7,732 bases of DNA from Erythrobacter sp. UBA3075 (GTDB lineage: Bacteria; Pseudomonadota; Alphaproteobacteria; Sphingomonadales; Sphingomonadaceae): positions 13,742 through 21,473 of the forward strand of contig DFBR01000182.1 in assembly GCA_002367375.1 (NCBI GenBank). Direction: 5' to 3'. Both the position numbers and the translations under genes were made by a program. This document shows positions 4,934 through 7,732 of the stretch, in pieces (position 1 is the first letter of the stretch; each line of letters begins with the position of its first letter). A model generated the notes under the pieces. That model was given only the letters and a program-made list of their open reading frames with translations, did no database searches and was not told the DNA's origin.

Positions 4934-6271
4934 TCAATTGTAGGCACGCTCTCCATGTTCGGAGATATCGAGCCCCTCGATTTCGGATTCTTCGCTAACC
5001 CGCAATCCGACCAGAGCCTTGGTGACCAGCCCTGCGATCAGGGTGCCGACACCGGCCCAGACAATTGTGATGAGTACGCTCTTGACCTGGATCCAGAGCT
5101 GCGTGCCGGTCGCAACCGAGCCATCGCCCGGTCCGCCGAGGAAGCTCTGATAGACAATCGCCGTGCCGATGGCGCCAACGATCCCGCCGATCCCGTGGAT
5201 GCCGAAAGCATCGAGCGAGTCGTCATAACCGAACTTGCCCTTCACCTTGGCGACCGCGATGTAGCAGACCAGCGAGGAGATAATGCCGAGCAGGATCGCT
5301 CCAAACGGCCCACTGTTGCCAGCCGCGGGGGTCACAGCGACAAGGCCCGCGATCACGCCGGAGCAAAAGCCCAGTGCCGAGCCCTTGTGACCGGCCAGCT
5401 TTTCGATGACCATCCATGCCAGGCCACCTGCCGCAGTTGCGACGAAGGTGTTGATCATCGCAAGACCAGCAGAGCCATCTGCCTCAAGCGCGGAACCGGC
5501 GTTGAAGCCGAACCAGCCGACCCACAGCAGGCCAGTGCCGACCATGGTCAGGGTCATGGAGTGCGGCGGCATCTGCTCTTCGGGGAAACCGCGACGCTTG
5601 CCCAAGAGGTAGGCCAGCACCAGTCCCGAAACACCGGCATTGATATGAACAACAGTCCCGCCCGCAAAATCGAGCGCACCATCTTCGAACATCAGCCCGC
5701 CACCGGCCCAGACCATATGGGCAATGGGGAAGTACACAATCGTCAGCCACAGCGGCACGAACAGCATCACCGCGCTGAACTTCATCCGCTCTGCCGTCGC
5801 GCCAAGGATCAGCGCAGCGGTGATGGCGGCGAAAGTCATTTGGAAGCTGATGAAGACATATTTGCTGATGACTTCATCGGTAAAAGTCGCAGCAACGCTG
5901 CTGGCATCGGTTCCGGCAAGGAAATAGCTTCCCCCGCTGATGAACAGGCCAAGCGTACCTTCATAGCTCGTGTCACCAAAGGCGAGCGAGTAGCCCCACA
6001 TCACCCAGATGATCATCGCGAGCGACGCCGTTGCGCCGATCTGCGTCATGGTGGAGAGCATGTTCTTCGACCGTGTGAGGCCGCCATAGAACAGCGCCAG
6101 ACCCGGCAGAATCATTAGCAAGACGAGCACCGTAGCGGTCATCATCCAGGCGTTGTTGCCGGGATTTGGCACGGCCTCGACGACTTCAGCCGCCGGAGTT
6201 GCAAGCGCGGGGCTCGATGCGAAGAGCGCCGTCAGTGCGACCGCGCCCAGTTTGAGAATTGCGTTTTTCAT
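4934..6271 (-). CDS. amtB: Ammonium transporter AmtB
   Basis: The 445-residue protein is an inner-membrane Amt/Mep/Rh transporter that works as a trimer and imports ammonium. It begins with a signal-peptide-like segment (residues 1-24, ALA-TPA), followed by about eleven hydrophobic helices and a cytoplasmic tail. Key residues of E. coli AmtB have counterparts: the Phe gate FQMTF (143-147), Trp188 in HMVW, Asp201 in DFAGGTVVHIN, and the pore pair His209 and His359 with the same 150-residue spacing. The tail ends in EGLDISEHGERAY, the conserved C-terminal region that contacts P-II. The frame also opens at a GTG at 6307 overlapping the glnK1 stop, but ATG 6271 gives a proper signal peptide and has a CAGG-type ribosome site. 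It lies 32 bases after glnK1 in the same transcription unit. Nothing is truncated. Confidence 0.96.
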   Translation of the reverse strand: MKNAILKLGAVALTALFASSPALATPAAEVVEAVPNPGNNAWMMTATVLVLLMILPGLALFYGGLTRSKNMLSTMTQIGATASLAMIIWVMWGYSLAFGDTSYEGTLGLFISGGSYFLAGTDASSVAATFTDEVISKYVFISFQMTFAAITAALILGATAERMKFSAVMLFVPLWLTIVYFPIAHMVWAGGGLMFEDGALDFAGGTVVHINAGVSGLVLAYLLGKRRGFPEEQMPPHSMTLTMVGTGLLWVGWFGFNAGSALEADGSAGLAMINTFVATAAGGLAWMVIEKLAGHKGSALGFCSGVIAGLVAVTPAAGNSGPFGAILLGIISSLVCYIAVAKVKGKFGYDDSLDAFGIHGIGGIVGAIGTAIVYQSFLGGPGDGSVATGTQLWIQVKSVLITIVWAGVGTLIAGLVTKALVGLRVSEESEIEGLDISEHGERAYN

Positions 6272-6303
6272 GTTGCCTGAATCCCTGATCACAATGTCGC
6301 CGC

Positions 6304-6642
6304 TCACAGCGCTGTCTCGTCGGTTTCGCCGGTCCGGATGCGCGTGGTCGCTGCGAGGTCGAGCACGAAGATCTTCCCGTCGCCGATGCTTTGCGTGCTG
6401 GCCGTTTGCTGAATGGCTTCAACCGCCTTGGGCATCATCTCGTCGCTTACCGCGATTTCGAGCTTAACCTTGGGCAGCATATTGACCGAATATTCGGCGC
6501 CGCGATAAATTTCGGTTTGGCCCTTCTGGCGGCCAAAACCCTTCACTTCCGAGACGGTCATCCCGGAAACGCCAACCCCGGCCAGTGCTTCACGCACTTC
6601 GTCGAGCTTGAACGGTTTGATGATGGCGATGACAAATTTCAT
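6304..6642 (-). CDS. glnK: P-II nitrogen regulatory protein, first copy (glnK1)
   Basis: This is a full-length 112-residue P-II protein. The T-loop carries Tyr51 (YRGAEYSV), the uridylylation site. IGDGKIFV (86-93) and TRIRTGE (100-106) form the nucleotide-binding B- and C-loops. Its last residues, TGETDETAL, resemble enteric GlnK (TGEADEAAL, from memory) more than the second copy here does. The start ATG at 6642 has AGGGG six bases upstream. It is the first gene of the glnK1-amtB unit and follows a sigma-54 promoter, which fits the classic role: induction under nitrogen limitation, then reversible blocking of the AmtB pore when ammonium returns. The second copy beyond amtB is about 73% identical by hand count. 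Confidence 0.96.
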   Translation of the reverse strand: MKFVIAIIKPFKLDEVREALAGVGVSGMTVSEVKGFGRQKGQTEIYRGAEYSVNMLPKVKLEIAVSDEMMPKAVEAIQQTASTQSIGDGKIFVLDLAATTRIRTGETDETAL

Positions 6643-6650
6643 GCGTTGCC

Positions 6651-6688
6651 CCTATCCTGTGCCGGAGGGTTTCCGACTGGAGGATAGG
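6651..6688 (-). repeat. 8-bp inverted repeat between the sigma-54 promoter and glnK1
   Basis: CCTATCCT (6651-6658) and AGGATAGG (6681-6688) are perfect inverted copies 22 bases apart. The arm nearer the gene overlaps the glnK1 ribosome-binding site. The other arm lies just upstream of the expected transcript start, so pairing in RNA would require a start a few bases earlier; a DNA-level role is the alternative. Confidence 0.4.
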
Positions 6689-6690
6689 TT

Positions 6691-6706
6691 TGCAAGGCGC
6701 GTGCCA
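6691..6706 (-). promoter_or_regulatory. Sigma-54 (RpoN) promoter of glnK1-amtB
   Basis: Read on the minus strand the site is TGGCACG-CGCC-TTGCA, a perfect match to the sigma-54 consensus TGGCACG-N4-TTGCW, with -24 GG and -12 GC correctly spaced. It ends 48 bases before the glnK1 start codon; the expected transcript start is near 6680. Such promoters need an activator, for nitrogen genes normally NtrC. I found no canonical NtrC palindrome between here and the upstream gene, so the enhancer may be degenerate or lie inside that gene. Confidence 0.9.
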
Positions 6707-6737
6707 AACGGGCGCCTGGTTCTCTTACGCCCGGCAA

Positions 6738-6751
6738 CGCCGCGCGCGGCG
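6738..6751. repeat. 14-bp GC palindrome downstream of the EEP gene
   Basis: CGCCGCGCGCGGCG is a perfect palindrome 45 bases beyond the stop of the upstream minus-strand gene and 31 bases upstream of the sigma-54 promoter. It can fold into a short GC hairpin but has no T-tract. It may end the upstream transcript poorly or be a chance product of GC-rich DNA. Confidence 0.35.
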
Positions 6752-6795
6752 GTGACTGCTAGTTGTTGCGGCGCACAAATTTCGAGCAGGCGCGC

Positions 6796-7491
6796 TCAAG
6801 AATTGAGCAGTGACAAGGTCACGCGAATGGGCAGATGGTCCGAGGCTTGCCGCGCCAGCGTGCTGGTGTGGACGCGCATATCGGCTACGCTCCAATGCGG
6901 CGTGTGCATCACCCGATCGAGCGCGAGCATGGGCTTGCGGGCAGGGAAACTGGGGCCCGGCGCAAGCATATCCCAATGCGCCGCCAGCCCTCTGTCGCCA
7001 CCAATGGGCCGCACCCATTCATTGCAATCGCCCAGCATCACGGCGGGCAGACCTGGCGCGCGACTGGCATTGCAAAGATGCGCGAATTGCCGCTTGCGCC
7101 TGAGGCCTGAGAGATCGAGATGCATGGCGGTCACGCAAATCTCGGCAGCGTCTGTGTGCAATTTGGCGCGCACGGCACCACGCGGTTCAATCTGCGGCAG
7201 CCTCTCGGCTTCGACCTGACGAATTTCTATCCCGCTGCGCACGAGAATGGCATTGCCATGCCAGCCGAGGCTGTCCGGTTTCGTCGGCAAGGCTGCAATT
7301 TGCCAATCGCGCTCTTCAATATCGCGCAGGTCGAGAACGCTCTGGCGGTTGCCAAAGCGGATATCGACTTCCTGCAGAGCGACAATGTCAGCCTCCAGCT
7401 CGTCGATCACGTCGAGCACCCGCATTGGATCACGCCGCCCATCGCCGCCGATTGCCTTATGGATGTTGTAGCTGGCGAAAGTCAGATGCAC
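6796..7491 (-). CDS. Endonuclease/exonuclease/phosphatase (EEP) family protein
   Basis: The 231-residue product belongs to the EEP superfamily of Mg-dependent phosphoesterases, which includes DNase I, AP endonucleases and lipid phosphatases. The family motifs occur in order: YNIHKAIG with Asn9 and His11, LQEVD with the metal ligand Glu41, WHGNAIL (77-83), MHLDLS (123-128), GDCNEW with Asp155 and Asn157, ALDRVM with Asp192, and the terminal SDHLPI with Asp218 and His219. All catalytic positions seem intact. There is no signal peptide, so it is probably cytoplasmic. The only possible start before an in-frame stop is GTG 7491; its ribosome site is weak (TAGG about 11 bases upstream). It follows the unidentified gene at the right edge by 59 bases and may be co-transcribed with it. 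Substrate (DNA, RNA or phospholipid head group) cannot be decided here. Confidence 0.9.
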   Translation of the reverse strand: MHLTFASYNIHKAIGGDGRRDPMRVLDVIDELEADIVALQEVDIRFGNRQSVLDLRDIEERDWQIAALPTKPDSLGWHGNAILVRSGIEIRQVEAERLPQIEPRGAVRAKLHTDAAEICVTAMHLDLSGLRRKRQFAHLCNASRAPGLPAVMLGDCNEWVRPIGGDRGLAAHWDMLAPGPSFPARKPMLALDRVMHTPHWSVADMRVHTSTLARQASDHLPIRVTLSLLNS

Positions 7492-7550
7492 GTGTGTGTG
7501 GGCCTAGGAAGTTGACCGATGTGGAACGCATGGCAGGCGCGCCACCGCGC

Positions 7551-7732
7551 CTATTGTTGCGAAGGGCTATAGGGATAACGCGCATAAAACCGCAATATCG
7601 CGTCTCGGGCGTGGTGACTGTCTTCTTCTTTTAGCGAGCCGAGCAGAAAGGCGCGCGCCGCGATCGCCGGGTTGCGCCGGAAGCCTCCACCGATCACCAT
7701 CAGGCGATATTGCGTGGCAATGTCTGTGGCTG
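7551..7732 (-). CDS. C-terminal fragment of an unidentified protein (cut by window edge)
   Basis: An open minus-strand frame enters from the right edge and ends at TAG 7553-7551. It gives 59 complete residues, reading in part YRLMVIGGGFRRNPAIAARA, then an acidic-to-histidine patch KEEDSHHARD and a final aromatic RFYARYPYSPSQQ. The composition, with Arg-rich helices and GC-rich third positions, is that of a real coding sequence and matches the strand of the next gene downstream. I do not recognise the family. A 6-bp GC hairpin with a four-base loop (7551-7536) overlaps the stop codon but lacks a T-tract, so transcription may continue into the EEP gene 59 bases on. Confidence 0.65.
   Translation of the reverse strand, partial: ATDIATQYRLMVIGGGFRRNPAIAARAFLLGSLKEEDSHHARDAILRFYARYPYSPSQQ

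Noticed and set aside
4757..6118. 453-codon plus-strand open frame
   Set aside because: It is fully antisense to amtB and the terminator region, shows no recognisable domain, and arises from high-GC codon bias opposite a real gene.
6272..6307. GTG start for AmtB overlapping the glnK1 stop
   Set aside because: It would add 12 charged residues ahead of a good signal peptide; ATG 6271 has a suitable ribosome site.
6643..6740. 8-bp inverted repeat GCGTTGCC (6643-6650) / GGCAACGC (6733-6740) flanking the sigma-54 promoter
   Set aside because: The arms are 82 bases apart and one adjoins the start codon; a chance match is plausible and there is no supporting structure.
6794..6822. Short inverted repeats GCTCAA/TTGAGC and GTGAC/GTCAC near the EEP stop codon
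   Set aside because: Both overlap or lie within coding sequence, have 3-base spacers and no T-tract, so neither is a convincing terminator or operator.
1..7732. Search for insertion sequences, phage genes, defence systems, tRNA genes or attachment sites
   Set aside because: None seen: the genes are ordinary chromosomal families, and no transposase, integrase, tRNA cloverleaf or flanking direct repeats were found by eye.

Overview
The window looks like chromosomal DNA of an alphaproteobacterium, most likely of the order Sphingomonadales (Erythrobacter/Sphingomonas type). Reasons: high GC content, a two-domain cold-shock protein with a Gly/Arg-rich N-terminal extension, an OmpA-type porin with a polyproline linker, and the general gene repertoire. 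This placement is inference from family recall; no search was run. No mobile element, tRNA, rRNA or CRISPR array was seen.

Left part (1-1212): the start of a probable argD runs off the left edge on the minus strand. Upstream of it, also on the minus strand, lies a gene for a double cold-shock-domain RNA-binding protein. The 130 bases between them hold GC-rich hairpins whose arms can pair in two mutually exclusive ways, ending in a U-rich tail. The region 989-1212 separates the cold-shock gene from a plus-strand operon and probably carries promoters for both, including a long structured leader for the cold-shock mRNA.

Middle part (1213-4162): a tightly packed plus-strand operon encodes a TIGR01244/DUF442-type sulfurtransferase-or-phosphatase, a small membrane-anchored protein of unknown function, and a sterol-desaturase/fatty-acid-hydroxylase family di-iron membrane enzyme. 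A bidirectional-looking terminator separates it from a convergent minus-strand OmpA-family outer membrane protein. The 230 bases beyond (4163-4394) hold only a tentative ompA promoter.

Right part (4395-7732): a minus-strand nitrogen locus reads glnK1, amtB, glnK2: two P-II signalling proteins flank one ammonium transporter. A textbook sigma-54 promoter (TGGCACG-N4-TTGC) lies 49 bases upstream of glnK1, so the locus is probably induced under nitrogen limitation through RpoN/NtrC. A very strong intrinsic terminator and two more hairpins lie between amtB and glnK2, so the second P-II gene probably gets reduced readthrough or its own transcription. P-II would bind AmtB to gate ammonium uptake, with Tyr51 as the uridylylation site in both. 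Upstream on the same strand are an endonuclease/exonuclease/phosphatase-family protein and the C-terminus of an unidentified protein cut by the window edge.

I did not find a clearly new multi-gene system. The most interesting signals are regulatory: the alternative hairpins ahead of argD, and the sigma-54/terminator layout of the glnK-amtB-glnK locus.
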